The notes under the pieces were generated by a model. The model had not been told where the DNA came from, made no database searches, and saw only the letters and a list, made by a program, of their open reading frames with translations. DNA of 64,000 bases from Bradyrhizobium zhengyangense (GTDB lineage Bacteria > Pseudomonadota > Alphaproteobacteria > Rhizobiales > Xanthobacteraceae). This document shows, piece after piece, positions 16,376 through 24,590 of this stretch (position 1 is the stretch's first letter; every line of letters starts with the position of its first letter). The DNA lies in the NCBI RefSeq assembly GCF_022012435.1, contig NZ_JAKLUA010000002.1:496001-560000 (forward strand), written 5' to 3'. The translations under genes were made by a program, and so were the position numbers.

Positions 16376-17983
16376 ATGGGAGCTGGTGCGGGAGCGGGCG
16401 CAGGTGCGGGGGCAGGTGCCGGAGCGGGAGCAGGCGCAGGCGCAGGCGCCGGAGCGGGCGCAGGTGCTGGAGCAGGCGCCGGAGCAGGCGCCGGAGCAGG
16501 CGCTGGCGCCGGGGCAGGTGCTGGCGCGGGGGCAGGAGCAGGCGCGGGCGCTGGAGCCGGTGCGGGAGCCGGAGCCGCCGCGGCGTACAGTGCCGAAGCA
16601 GGGCCGGGCACGGGGCGCAGTTTTTACGCAACTCCATGGGACCTGGGCTTCCGATCTTGGGCACTCGACTTCACTCCGGATGACGCCGGGAATCCGCCGT
16701 ATCCGTGGGCGGAAGTCGTAAATCCCTATCAGGTCGACGCAACCGGGCAGGATGCGTTCCTCGAATGGACGACCGATGATTGGGACCCGGCATTGCGGTT
16801 CTGGACGCTCCCATACGACCGTCATCTCAGGCAATGGCTGAAGGCAGTCGATCCTTCTCGGCCGTCAATCATGGTGGCGCAGGAATTCGGTGGCCAACCC
16901 CATCAATGGCAATTCAGCCGGGCTGACCTGCTTGCGAGGAGCTGGCTGGAGAGCCTCGATCTGGCGTGGCAGCCAGATCCACGGCGGAATCCTCAGAATC
17001 CCGATCACTACCCTGGCGCCACAGGTTCCGATTGGACCAACGCGATAGCCGACGCCTTCGACTCGATCCGCAGCGAAATTGAACAACTGCAAATGTTGAT
17101 GCAGGACGATCGCGATCGTTACATGGCCGAAATCATCGAGCAGGCGGATGGCAGTGGCGGCTACATCACTTCATTCATCGACACCAGTGAAGCACGGCGC
17201 CCGTGGACAATGGAGCTCATCAACTGCGGGTACGCCATCGGCAACATCGCATATTTTTACTACAAGCAGCAGTTCAGGCGCGTTCGCCCCTCGACGTTAT
17301 GCCCGGGACTCGCGCCTCCGTTCGGTCCTCCCGCCCATCCGTCGTTTACCAGCGGGCATTCCTTCATCGGTCACTTCATCGCGCTCCTGCTCCTGGAGAT
17401 ACCGGCGCTTCGCCAGCGCTACGGATTGTTCGCCGCTCCCTACAAGGGCTCGCCGGGCAATGCGATCGATCCATGTCTACCCGTAACGGTGACCATTTCT
17501 TTGGCTAACCCGGCTGTGGTCCAAGGGAACGTGGCGCTGAACGCCGGCGATCCGGTGTTTTTCCAGACGACGGCTGGCGGCGCGCTTCCAGCGCCGATTG
17601 CACCTGGAACGACTTACTATGTGATACCGACCGGGACGGCTGGTGCCTTTCAGATTTCCAGTTCTCCGCCGAACCCCAACACGACGCCTACCCCCGTTAG
17701 TACTCTCGGAAGCACGCAATCGGGCGTACAAACACTTGTCCGAAACCCACTGGCGGGGCGTCGCGAGATTGATTCGCCGCTGCTTTGGCTTGCCGGGCGT
17801 ATCGCAAAGAACCGCGAACGTCTCGGCGTCCACTATCCTTCGGACTCCTCCGGAAGTCGTCACATCGCAGCGGGTATCTGGCGGGCGCTGCTTCACGACA
17901 GCACGCCGAGCCGCATCTATTGTTCGACGCTCAACTCGGTGCTTGCCCACGCGACCGCCGAGTGGCCGACGAAGTGGACCTGA
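16376..17983 (+). CDS. Haloperoxidase/PAP2-superfamily protein with (Gly-Ala)33 N-terminus
   Basis: A 535-residue protein starting after a strong AGGGAGG site. Residues 2-67 are 33 consecutive Gly-Ala dipeptides. The rest carries the three acid phosphatase/vanadium haloperoxidase motifs: K297-x6-R304-P305, P322-S-F-T-S-G-H328, and R480-x5-H486-x3-D490. Between motifs 2 and 3 an extra block (about 370-455: AGDPVFFQTTAGGALP, GTTYYVIPTG, AGAFQISSSP) looks like beta-rich repeats of phage tail or surface proteins. The core fold is closer to vanadium haloperoxidases than to lipid phosphatases because it lacks membrane helices. No signal peptide is seen. It is convergent with the metalloprotease gene. 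Confidence 0.78.
   Translation: MGAGAGAGAGAGAGAGAGAGAGAGAGAGAGAGAGAGAGAGAGAGAGAGAGAGAGAGAGAGAGAGAGAAAAYSAEAGPGTGRSFYATPWDLGFRSWALDFTPDDAGNPPYPWAEVVNPYQVDATGQDAFLEWTTDDWDPALRFWTLPYDRHLRQWLKAVDPSRPSIMVAQEFGGQPHQWQFSRADLLARSWLESLDLAWQPDPRRNPQNPDHYPGATGSDWTNAIADAFDSIRSEIEQLQMLMQDDRDRYMAEIIEQADGSGGYITSFIDTSEARRPWTMELINCGYAIGNIAYFYYKQQFRRVRPSTLCPGLAPPFGPPAHPSFTSGHSFIGHFIALLLLEIPALRQRYGLFAAPYKGSPGNAIDPCLPVTVTISLANPAVVQGNVALNAGDPVFFQTTAGGALPAPIAPGTTYYVIPTGTAGAFQISSSPPNPNTTPTPVSTLGSTQSGVQTLVRNPLAGRREIDSPLLWLAGRIAKNRERLGVHYPSDSSGSRHIAAGIWRALLHDSTPSRIYCSTLNSVLAHATAEWPTKWT
16379..16576 (+). repeat. In-frame GCxGGx hexanucleotide tract coding (GA)33
   Basis: 198 bases made only of alternating Gly and Ala codons with varied third bases, so the protein repeat is exact while the DNA is degenerate. 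Such tracts can change length by slippage or recombination in whole hexamers without breaking the frame. The reverse strand is open as Pro-Ala repeats, an artefact of the same composition. Confidence 0.9.
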
Positions 17984-18039
17984 GCGAGCTTTGTCCGCTC
18001 TGCTCCGCGGGACCTGAACAACGAAGCTCGGGCTGCCGC

Positions 18040-18170
18040 TAGAGCATGATCCGGGAAAGTGTGCAGCGGTTTTCCCTCGCGACATCAGCGGAACGCGTTT
18101 GCGCGGAGATCATGCTCGAACAACAACCTCAAGCGCGATGATGATTCATCCCACTCTCATCGCGCTTTAG
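18040..18170. repeat. RIME-like palindromic element, copy B
   Basis: Same element as copy A, same orientation, about 131 bases, opening TAGAGCATGATCCGGGAAAG and closing ATCGCGCTTTAG. It fills the gap between the convergent haloperoxidase-like and metalloprotease genes, and its last bases form the TAA stop of the metalloprotease. The 56 bases before it (17984-18039) show nothing. Confidence 0.85.
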
Positions 18171-21025
18171 GGGCGGCCCACGACGATGAGACCAAGGTTG
18201 TTGTCATTGGGGACGAGGTCAATGAGTGCCGTGGGCAATTGGCTGCACGGGAGGAGCGTCGTTGGGTCCGTGTTGGCTGCATCGTCCCCGCATGTCGCGA
18301 TAGCCAGCACCACATAGCGGGTCCCGGTTGAGGGTGGGTTGAACGTGAATTTAAATTCGACAGGCGGAGCACCAGGGTTGATGGTCTTGCCGGGGCTTGG
18401 TGACGGGGTGCACTTTTTCCACGGTGTTGATCCTGGTGATGGATCATTCCATTTCGGCGGGGCGCTGCCACTGGGCCATGCGTGCCACCAAACGCTGACT
18501 TTCACGTTCTTTGCCTGCTGACTACCGCGGCTTCCGACCTTCACGGAAATCTTGCCGCCCGACACGACGATCGCGTCTTGGTCGGCCTGCCACAAGGGCG
18601 GGGCATCTGAACCGGACTGTTGGGGATCCCAATCGAGCGAGACCGGATTGTAGCTGCCCGGTCCGTACGCGATATCGTCGCAGGGCGTGACTTCCGAAAG
18701 TGGTCGTCGGTCCAGGATGTAGATGTCGACCGGGGGTGGAAGGCCTGGCGCGTTGGTGATCGTTCCGGCAGCGGTATACAGGCCCTGGACTTCGAACGCC
18801 CAGCGAATGACTTTGTGCACACAGCCGCCAATCCGTTGGAATGAGAACGATTTGGTGCTGCTGGTGCCGTACGGGGGCGGAGGAAAAGTCACGTCCCAGT
18901 GGACGTTCCAGGGAATGGTGCCGATATCGGCGTCGATCAGCGCGGAGACCAACTGATCCGGCTCGTTGGCCAACACCGTGGTCGACGTCGGCAGAATCTG
19001 AATCCCCCTCATGATGAGGTAGACGGAATAGAGCGAAGCCGACTCGCGAGCGGTTCGGTCAGGCTGGTTTGGCGTTCCCACCACCTTCGTATCGCCGCCA
19101 ATGGCGCGGTACAGCCGGAACAGTGATGACGAGAGGATCTGCTCGGTCCAATAACCCTTGCGGCGAGGCGGCGTTGAATCGGGAACCTGGGACAGTGCAT
19201 AGTGCAACGCGCCGCCCCAGCTCCATCCATGCGACACGCATCGGTCGTGGCGACGCGGCGTAAACACCCACGGGAACGTCGCGCCGCGCCAATTGGCATC
19301 TCCCGCCAATTGCGATTGCGGGTCTGAGACGATCGCTGCGAGCGCGTCGCCGGCGCTGTGGGCGAAACGGAATTCCAGTTCGCCGACCGAGCACATCAGA
19401 AGCACGTGTCCGATCTCGTGCCAGATCCAGCGCGCGTCGGCCGCGATGCCGAGCGGCTTCGCTTGCGAGCGGTTGGTTCCGTCCCACGGCTTGCGTGCCC
19501 GGGTCGACAGGTCGCCCAGCGCCAAATGCAGTTGCAGAATCGGACGATCGCCGAGCGCGGTCGGTCCGACGTAGTCGACCGGCCAGCCCTCCGGAAGAAC
19601 ACGCGCGTTGACTGTCTGCCCGTCCTTGCCCGGCCCCGGCCTCACCCCGGAGCGATAAAAGATCTTGAGCGGCAGGCTCGTGATCCGAAAGTAGGAAGCC
19701 GCACTCATTCCATACGCATCGAGCCGCAGGAAGAATTGCCTGACATTGTTGTAGGCGCTGATTGCCGCGAAGCCGTTCGATCGAACGGGAGGCGCGGACG
19801 TGCCAGGCAGATCGACTGTCTTCGGATCTCCCGGCTTGGGGTAAGGGGGAGGAGGATAGGGATAGGGAGGGGGAGGACCGTCGGCAATGACAAATCCGGG
19901 GCAAACCACCACCCTTTCATCTTCGGTGAATCCTGATGGCAGCGGAAACGTCGTTGGCGGGAAGATCAACGGATCCGACCGATACGCGGTGATTGCCTCA
20001 TCGTCGCGATATTGGTCGAGTGTCTCTTCGCTGCGTGTCGGGCGCCGCTTGCGAAGATCGGCCGGCGGCTGCTGCGAGGCAGGATCAATCGGAAACACCC
20101 ACGCGTGTCCAGGCGTTATCGCGTCGGCGACGAGCTCAACCTTGCTGACAAGAGCCCCAGCCTCAGTCGGCGTCCCGGAGAACACGAACGAATATGGTGT
20201 GGCCCCGGTTCGCCCGCCCTCCGTTTCGGGCTTGCTCGTAGCTTGCCATTGGACAAGCGCTGTCTCTCCGTCGGATGTGGTGGCGATCCGGACGCCGCGA
20301 ATGGAGACGGATTGATCTTTCAAACCAAGCTGACCGGACATCTCGGCTTTGACCCGAGCAAGCTTGTCCGTATTGAAGATCGCTGCGAACGCTTTCTCGT
20401 CCTTGTTCAACAAACCGAACACTTCGGCGGTGCTGTAAGGACCGAACGGAAGTGACGCGGTCATCCCGGTGATGCGTATTTCGTATTTTTTATTCTTGGG
20501 CCGCACATGCGCGACGACGCGGATGCCGAACCCCGAGCCCAGGAAATGGCCGGTCGATTTAAGTTTGGAGCTGGGATCGGGAATCCACTCGGAAGCCACC
20601 AAAATCACGGTCTGATCGAAGATCTCGCCCGCCCGCTCGCGCTCAACTCGGAACGACACGAACGGGTCGCCGGCCGTGTCATCGTGTGGATCGGCAGGAG
20701 GCCAGCCAAGGGGCAGCCACCGCATCAAGCCCGAAAAGCGACGCTTGAAGAAGTCCGGCGAGTTGGTCTTGAACACTCGCGGCAGACGGATGGGCGGATC
20801 GATATCGGGATTGCCTGCCACCGCTTCGAGGTAAGCATTTCCCACGCGTTGCATATTGGAATCATCAATTTTGGGAACGGTTCTCAGAAACGGAGCCGTT
20901 GGATGACGCAGCACGATAGAGGTCGGTTCGTTGACCGCATCGCCCCAGCGCTCACTCCAGAGCGCATATTTGCTGGGATGCCATTCTGCTAAATCGCGCG
21001 GTCGGCGAGCAACTTTATCTGCCAT
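18167..21025 (-). CDS. Large HEIGH-motif putative zinc metalloprotease
   Basis: A 952-residue protein with no recognised full-length family. A zinc-protease motif lies at residues 536-540 (WHEIGHVLL), followed by GELEFRFAHSAGDALAAI, which may hold the third ligand. The layout is reminiscent of gluzincins such as the M36 family. A Pro-rich hinge (GPPPPYPYPPPPYPKPG) separates a 380-residue N-terminal region from the catalytic part. The C-terminus is beta-rich (KVSVWWHAWP, TRYVVLAIATCG), like a carbohydrate- or adhesion-type module. No signal peptide is visible. The ATG follows an AGGAGGGG site. Its stop is formed by RIME copy B. Function unproven. Confidence 0.72.
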   Translation of the reverse strand: MADKVARRPRDLAEWHPSKYALWSERWGDAVNEPTSIVLRHPTAPFLRTVPKIDDSNMQRVGNAYLEAVAGNPDIDPPIRLPRVFKTNSPDFFKRRFSGLMRWLPLGWPPADPHDDTAGDPFVSFRVERERAGEIFDQTVILVASEWIPDPSSKLKSTGHFLGSGFGIRVVAHVRPKNKKYEIRITGMTASLPFGPYSTAEVFGLLNKDEKAFAAIFNTDKLARVKAEMSGQLGLKDQSVSIRGVRIATTSDGETALVQWQATSKPETEGGRTGATPYSFVFSGTPTEAGALVSKVELVADAITPGHAWVFPIDPASQQPPADLRKRRPTRSEETLDQYRDDEAITAYRSDPLIFPPTTFPLPSGFTEDERVVVCPGFVIADGPPPPYPYPPPPYPKPGDPKTVDLPGTSAPPVRSNGFAAISAYNNVRQFFLRLDAYGMSAASYFRITSLPLKIFYRSGVRPGPGKDGQTVNARVLPEGWPVDYVGPTALGDRPILQLHLALGDLSTRARKPWDGTNRSQAKPLGIAADARWIWHEIGHVLLMCSVGELEFRFAHSAGDALAAIVSDPQSQLAGDANWRGATFPWVFTPRRHDRCVSHGWSWGGALHYALSQVPDSTPPRRKGYWTEQILSSSLFRLYRAIGGDTKVVGTPNQPDRTARESASLYSVYLIMRGIQILPTSTTVLANEPDQLVSALIDADIGTIPWNVHWDVTFPPPPYGTSSTKSFSFQRIGGCVHKVIRWAFEVQGLYTAAGTITNAPGLPPPVDIYILDRRPLSEVTPCDDIAYGPGSYNPVSLDWDPQQSGSDAPPLWQADQDAIVVSGGKISVKVGSRGSQQAKNVKVSVWWHAWPSGSAPPKWNDPSPGSTPWKKCTPSPSPGKTINPGAPPVEFKFTFNPPSTGTRYVVLAIATCGDDAANTDPTTLLPCSQLPTALIDLVPNDNNLGLIVVGRP

Positions 21026-21337
21026 CTGCCACCCCTCCTGCTTGAGGCCGCCTCGCTGTGACGGAGCTCAATGGTGTGCGCACTTGTGCCTGGCGTCGTT
21101 GTCGATGAATTCTACTCCATGCCGCCATCTCGCGATAGCCAATCGCACAGGCAAGCAGCTTGCCGCCGAAGGTTGAGCCCTGCTGCCGGGGGGCGCAATG
21201 TCCCGAGCGCCTCGTCATGCGCGATGCTGCCGATTTGCTCTGGCGTATCAAATGGTTCTGTGTGCCCACCTGTTATTGTCGATCAACCCGCCGTCTACTG
21301 TGCATGGGGTTGTTTTCGACTTTTGGATCGTTGGGGC
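21026..21337. other. Intergenic region between metalloprotease and channel genes
   Basis: About 310 bases without a convincing gene. The promoter of the metalloprotease should lie in its left part. Bases 21295-21326 (CTACTGTGCATGGGGTTG, then TTTTCGACTTTTGG) are an inverted-orientation copy of a short repeat also found at 60712-60743. Confidence 0.6.
21295..21326 (+). repeat. Short dispersed repeat CTACTGTGCATGGGGTTG, copy 1
   Basis: It matches the reverse complement of 60712-60743 over about 32 bases with two mismatches. It lies just downstream of the intact channel gene. It is probably a fragment of a larger dispersed element of the genome. Confidence 0.65.
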
Positions 21338-22015
21338 TCAGGAATCCTGCCTGCGATGCTCGATCTCGAGCGTGACCAGCCGGGCCAGCAGCGTCGCCGG
21401 ATAGAGCTGGCCGAAAATCGCCTCCATGTTGCACAGGCTGCGCGCGACGGGATGCAGCGGCGCGACGTCGCCATATCCGGTCGTGGTCATCGTCGCGAAG
21501 CTGAAGTAGATCACCTCGCTCGCGAGCTTCGGGCTGTCCTCCACCTTCATGCTGACAAAGGCGGCTGGATCGAGCGAGCCGATGAAAGTGTAGAGCGCCG
21601 CGAAGATCACCGCGACGGTCAGATAGAGCAGCACCGCGCCGATCACGCGATGGTAGGTCACGCGACCCGGCGCAAAGGTCTGACGCGCCACCGCCCAGGC
21701 CATCGTTGTTCCCACGATGAACCACGAGCCGGCAAACAAATTCAGGTCGAGGATGGATGGCGATCTGATCCTCAGGATAGCGCCTGTTACGATCATGCCG
21801 AGCGCGATCAGCATGCCGACCACCGCGAACGGGCTGCCTGATATCACGAAGATGCCGACGACGAGCAGCAGCGCCAGCACCAGCTCGGACACCTGGAACG
21901 CGAACAGCCCCAGCGCCTGCAACGGCGCGACCACGAACATCATGACCACCATCAGCACTGTCAGCACCGTCAGGGCGGGATCTGCCCAGCGTTCGCGCAA
22001 TTGATCGATGGTCAT
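21338..22015 (-). CDS. Two-pore-domain-like potassium channel family protein
   Basis: A 225-residue membrane protein with about five or six hydrophobic segments. The selectivity filter TTTGYGD is at residues 177-183, preceded by the pore helix SEVIYFSFATM, as in ion-channel family (Ion_trans_2) K+ channels. There is no cytoplasmic RCK/TrkA domain, so gating is unknown. The ATG at 22015 lies 7 bases after the P450 stop on the same strand, so the two may be co-transcribed. A broken copy of its 3' end is at 13917-14272. Confidence 0.88.
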   Translation of the reverse strand: MTIDQLRERWADPALTVLTVLMVVMMFVVAPLQALGLFAFQVSELVLALLLVVGIFVISGSPFAVVGMLIALGMIVTGAILRIRSPSILDLNLFAGSWFIVGTTMAWAVARQTFAPGRVTYHRVIGAVLLYLTVAVIFAALYTFIGSLDPAAFVSMKVEDSPKLASEVIYFSFATMTTTGYGDVAPLHPVARSLCNMEAIFGQLYPATLLARLVTLEIEHRRQDS

Positions 22016-22021
22016 GACGCC

Positions 22022-23242
22022 TCAGCCGATCGAGCAGGGGACGCTCAGAAAGCCACGAAACCGCACGCGGCCGCCGCGCACGGGCTGGCCGCTCACGGCA
22101 TAGTTCGGGAAGCGCGCCAGGAAGCGCGAAATCGCAATCGCGCCCTCGAGCCGTGCCAGCGCCATGCCGGCGCATTGATGCGCGCCGGTGGCAAAGGCAA
22201 GATGCCGGTTCGGCGTGCGCGCGATGTCGAAGCGTTCAGGGTCGGGAAACTGCGCGGGGTCGCGGTTGGCAGCGCCAATGCACAGCGTCACCGATGTGCC
22301 GGCCTCCAGCATGACGCCGCCGAGCTCGACCGGCTCGGTCGTCATGCGGTTGCCGAGCTGGTTCGAGCTTTCGTAGCGAAGGATCTCTTCCACCGCGGTC
22401 TTGATCAGGTCAGGGCTGTCGATCAGCCTTTGCTTCTGGTCGGGATTGCGATGCAGCGCCACGAGGCCGTTACCGATCAGATTGGTGGTGGTCTCGTGAC
22501 CGGCATTGAGCAGGAAGATGCAATTGTGCAGCAGCTCCTTCTCGGTCAGCCGCTCGCCGTTGTCTTCACCCTGGATCAGGCGTGTCAGCACGTCGCGATC
22601 AGGGTTGCCCGGCTGCCGGCGCCGGCGCGCGACCAGCGTTTCGAGATAGGTGAGGAAATCCGTCACGGCCTTGTTGCCGCGCGCGGCAACCTCCGGCGAG
22701 ACGACCGGCTCGAGCGCGCCAAGGATCGCCAGCGACCAGTCGCGCAGCGGCGCACGTTCGTCATGGGGCACGTCGAGCAGATTGCCGATCACCTCGATCG
22801 GGATCGAGGCGCCAAAATCCTCGATCAGCTCGCAATGGCCCTTGGCGGCGATGGCATCGAGCAATCCGTCGACCAGCTTGACGAGGTCGCCCTCCATGCC
22901 GGCGATCGCGCGCGGCGACAGCGCGCCCATGATCAGGCGCCGCACGCGGGTGTGAGCGGGCGGATCATTGAAGACGAGACTCGTGGTGTGATGCTCGTAG
23001 AGCGGCGTATCGCCATATTTCGGCGCGAACTCGCGCTTCTTGTCCGAGCTGAACGACTTTGTGTTCTTGTAGGTGGTGACAAGGTCGTCGTAGCGCGTCA
23101 GGAACACGGTGCCGCTCGCAAGGCGCTTGACCGGTTCCTTCTCCCGCAGTGCACGATAAGTCGGGTAGGGATCGTCGTAGAATTCACTGGTCAGCTTCGC
23201 CAGATCGAACCTGGCCGCCAATTCTTTCGCACTTGCGTTCAT
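22022..23242 (-). CDS. Cytochrome P450
   Basis: A 406-residue soluble bacterial P450 without an attached reductase. It has I-helix oxygen-binding LNAGHETTTN, K-helix EEILRYES (ExxR) and heme loop FATGAHQCAGMALAR with the thiolate Cys. The start at 23242 gives the usual P450 N-terminus; the frame stays open a further 54 codons, but that part overlaps the divergent promoter region. It needs separate ferredoxin and reductase, not seen nearby. It is divergent from a split TPP enzyme with 106 bases between. Substrate unknown; such P450s hydroxylate fatty acids, terpenes or polyketides. Confidence 0.93.
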   Translation of the reverse strand: MNASAKELAARFDLAKLTSEFYDDPYPTYRALREKEPVKRLASGTVFLTRYDDLVTTYKNTKSFSSDKKREFAPKYGDTPLYEHHTTSLVFNDPPAHTRVRRLIMGALSPRAIAGMEGDLVKLVDGLLDAIAAKGHCELIEDFGASIPIEVIGNLLDVPHDERAPLRDWSLAILGALEPVVSPEVAARGNKAVTDFLTYLETLVARRRRQPGNPDRDVLTRLIQGEDNGERLTEKELLHNCIFLLNAGHETTTNLIGNGLVALHRNPDQKQRLIDSPDLIKTAVEEILRYESSNQLGNRMTTEPVELGGVMLEAGTSVTLCIGAANRDPAQFPDPERFDIARTPNRHLAFATGAHQCAGMALARLEGAIAISRFLARFPNYAVSGQPVRGGRVRFRGFLSVPCSIG

Positions 23243-23348
23243 CCGCCATACTCGCCTGATGAGACCGATATGCCGTTTTCGCTCTTTCGAGCCGTGCGGA
23301 TCACCGTCTACAGTCTCGCCGTGATTTGCTAGCCGACCGGACAGAAAA

Positions 23349-23894
23349 ATGCACGCCCGCGCTGACGCTGCCGACACGACGACGCCGACCTGGCCCGACG
23401 ACATTTTCGCGACCTTGCAACGCTTCGACGTGCGGCAGGTGCCTTACGTGCCCGACGCCGGCCATTCGAAGCTGATCCAGCGTGTGCTCGGCTCATCCAC
23501 GATGCGGGGCATTCCCCTGACGACGGAGGAGGAGGGCGTGGCGCTGCTCGCGGGCGCCTGGACCGGCGGCCAGCGCGGCGTCCTGCTGATGCAGTCGAGC
23601 GGCGTCGGCAACTGTATCAACATGCTGTCGCTGATCCCGATCCTGCGCTTTCCGTTCCTTACCCTCGTGACCATGCGCGGCGAGTGGGGCGAGTTCAATC
23701 CGTGGCAGGTGCCGATGGGCTCGACCACGCAGGGCGTGCTCGAACTGTCCGGCGTCAAGGTGCTCCGCGCCTCGAACGCAGCCGAAGTGCCGGCGGTGCT
23801 GGAGGCGGCAGCCGCCCAGGCCTACAACGCGCTCACGCCCACCGCCGTCCTGCTGTCGCAACGCCTGATCGGGGCCAAGGTTTTCACCAAATGA
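23349..23894 (+). CDS. TPP-dependent decarboxylase, alpha (PYR) subunit
   Basis: A 181-residue protein equal to the pyrimidine-binding half of a thiamine diphosphate enzyme. It has the cofactor-activating Glu in TTEEEGVALLAGAW, followed by GVLLMQSSGVGNCINMLSL. It resembles the alpha subunit of sulfopyruvate/phosphonopyruvate decarboxylases (ComD type). Its stop overlaps the start of the beta subunit (ATGA), as expected for a stoichiometric complex. The actual 2-oxo acid is unknown. Confidence 0.82.
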   Translation: MHARADAADTTTPTWPDDIFATLQRFDVRQVPYVPDAGHSKLIQRVLGSSTMRGIPLTTEEEGVALLAGAWTGGQRGVLLMQSSGVGNCINMLSLIPILRFPFLTLVTMRGEWGEFNPWQVPMGSTTQGVLELSGVKVLRASNAAEVPAVLEAAAAQAYNALTPTAVLLSQRLIGAKVFTK

Positions 23895-24481
23895 GCAAGG
23901 CCAATCTTCTCGACCGCCGCCAGGTGGTCTCCGCGCTGCTTGCGGATCGTAAGGACGTGGTCGCCATCGGGGGCCTCGGCGCCTCCACTAACGACATCAC
24001 TGCCGCCGGCGACCATGCCCGCAATTTCTATCTCTGGGGTGGCATGGGCGGCGCTGCGATGATTGGGCTAGGCTTGGCGCTGGCGCAGCCAAAACTGCCG
24101 GTGCTGGTCATCACCGGCGACGGCGAGATGCTGATGGGGATGGGGAGCCTTGCCACCATCGGCCTGCAGAAGCCGTCCAATCTCTCAATCGTGGTGCTCG
24201 ACAACGAGGCCTATGGCGAGACCGGCGGCCAGACCAGCCACACCTCGGCCGCCGCCGACCTGGTCGGCGTCGCCAGGGCCTGTGGCATTGCCGACAGCCG
24301 TGCGATCTCGACCATGGCCGAGGTCGAAGCCTTCGCCAAGACCATCCACGACCTCTCGGGAGGGCCGCGCTTTGCCAATGTGAAGATCGACAGCGCCAAC
24401 GTCGAGCGGATCCTGCCGAGCCGGGACGGGACTTACATCGTCAATCGGATCCGCGGCGACCTCGGTTTCCAGCCGATCTGA
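23891..24481 (+). CDS. TPP-dependent decarboxylase, beta (PP) subunit
   Basis: A 196-residue partner of the upstream subunit, carrying the diphosphate-binding motif GDGEMLMGMGSLATIG, then VVLDNEAYGETGGQTSH. It resembles sulfopyruvate decarboxylase beta (ComE type). The ATG at 23891 overlaps the upstream TGA. The pair would form an alpha/beta enzyme decarboxylating a 2-oxo acid to an aldehyde. No coenzyme M or phosphonate gene is visible in the window, so a narrower name is not justified. Confidence 0.82.
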   Translation: MSKANLLDRRQVVSALLADRKDVVAIGGLGASTNDITAAGDHARNFYLWGGMGGAAMIGLGLALAQPKLPVLVITGDGEMLMGMGSLATIGLQKPSNLSIVVLDNEAYGETGGQTSHTSAAADLVGVARACGIADSRAISTMAEVEAFAKTIHDLSGGPRFANVKIDSANVERILPSRDGTYIVNRIRGDLGFQPI

Positions 24482-24590
24482 CGCGGTCCCTCCTGATCCG
24501 GTCCCCGCAGGCGGCGTTCTCCCCGCGGAGGTAACCTGTGACCAATTTCCAACAGATCCCACTCATCTAGGTTGCGTCGCACCATTTGGC

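Noticed and set aside
16379..16576. A possible CRISPR or tandem-repeat array
   Set aside because: Units are 6-base degenerate codon pairs without spacers; it is a coding repeat.
16354..16611. A minus-strand Pro-Ala repeat ORF
   Set aside because: Antisense of the Gly-Ala codon tract; the plus strand has a strong ribosome-binding site and continues into a conserved enzyme.
22001..23332. A 443-residue plus-strand frame opposite the P450
   Set aside because: No recognisable motif; the opposite strand has all P450 motifs.
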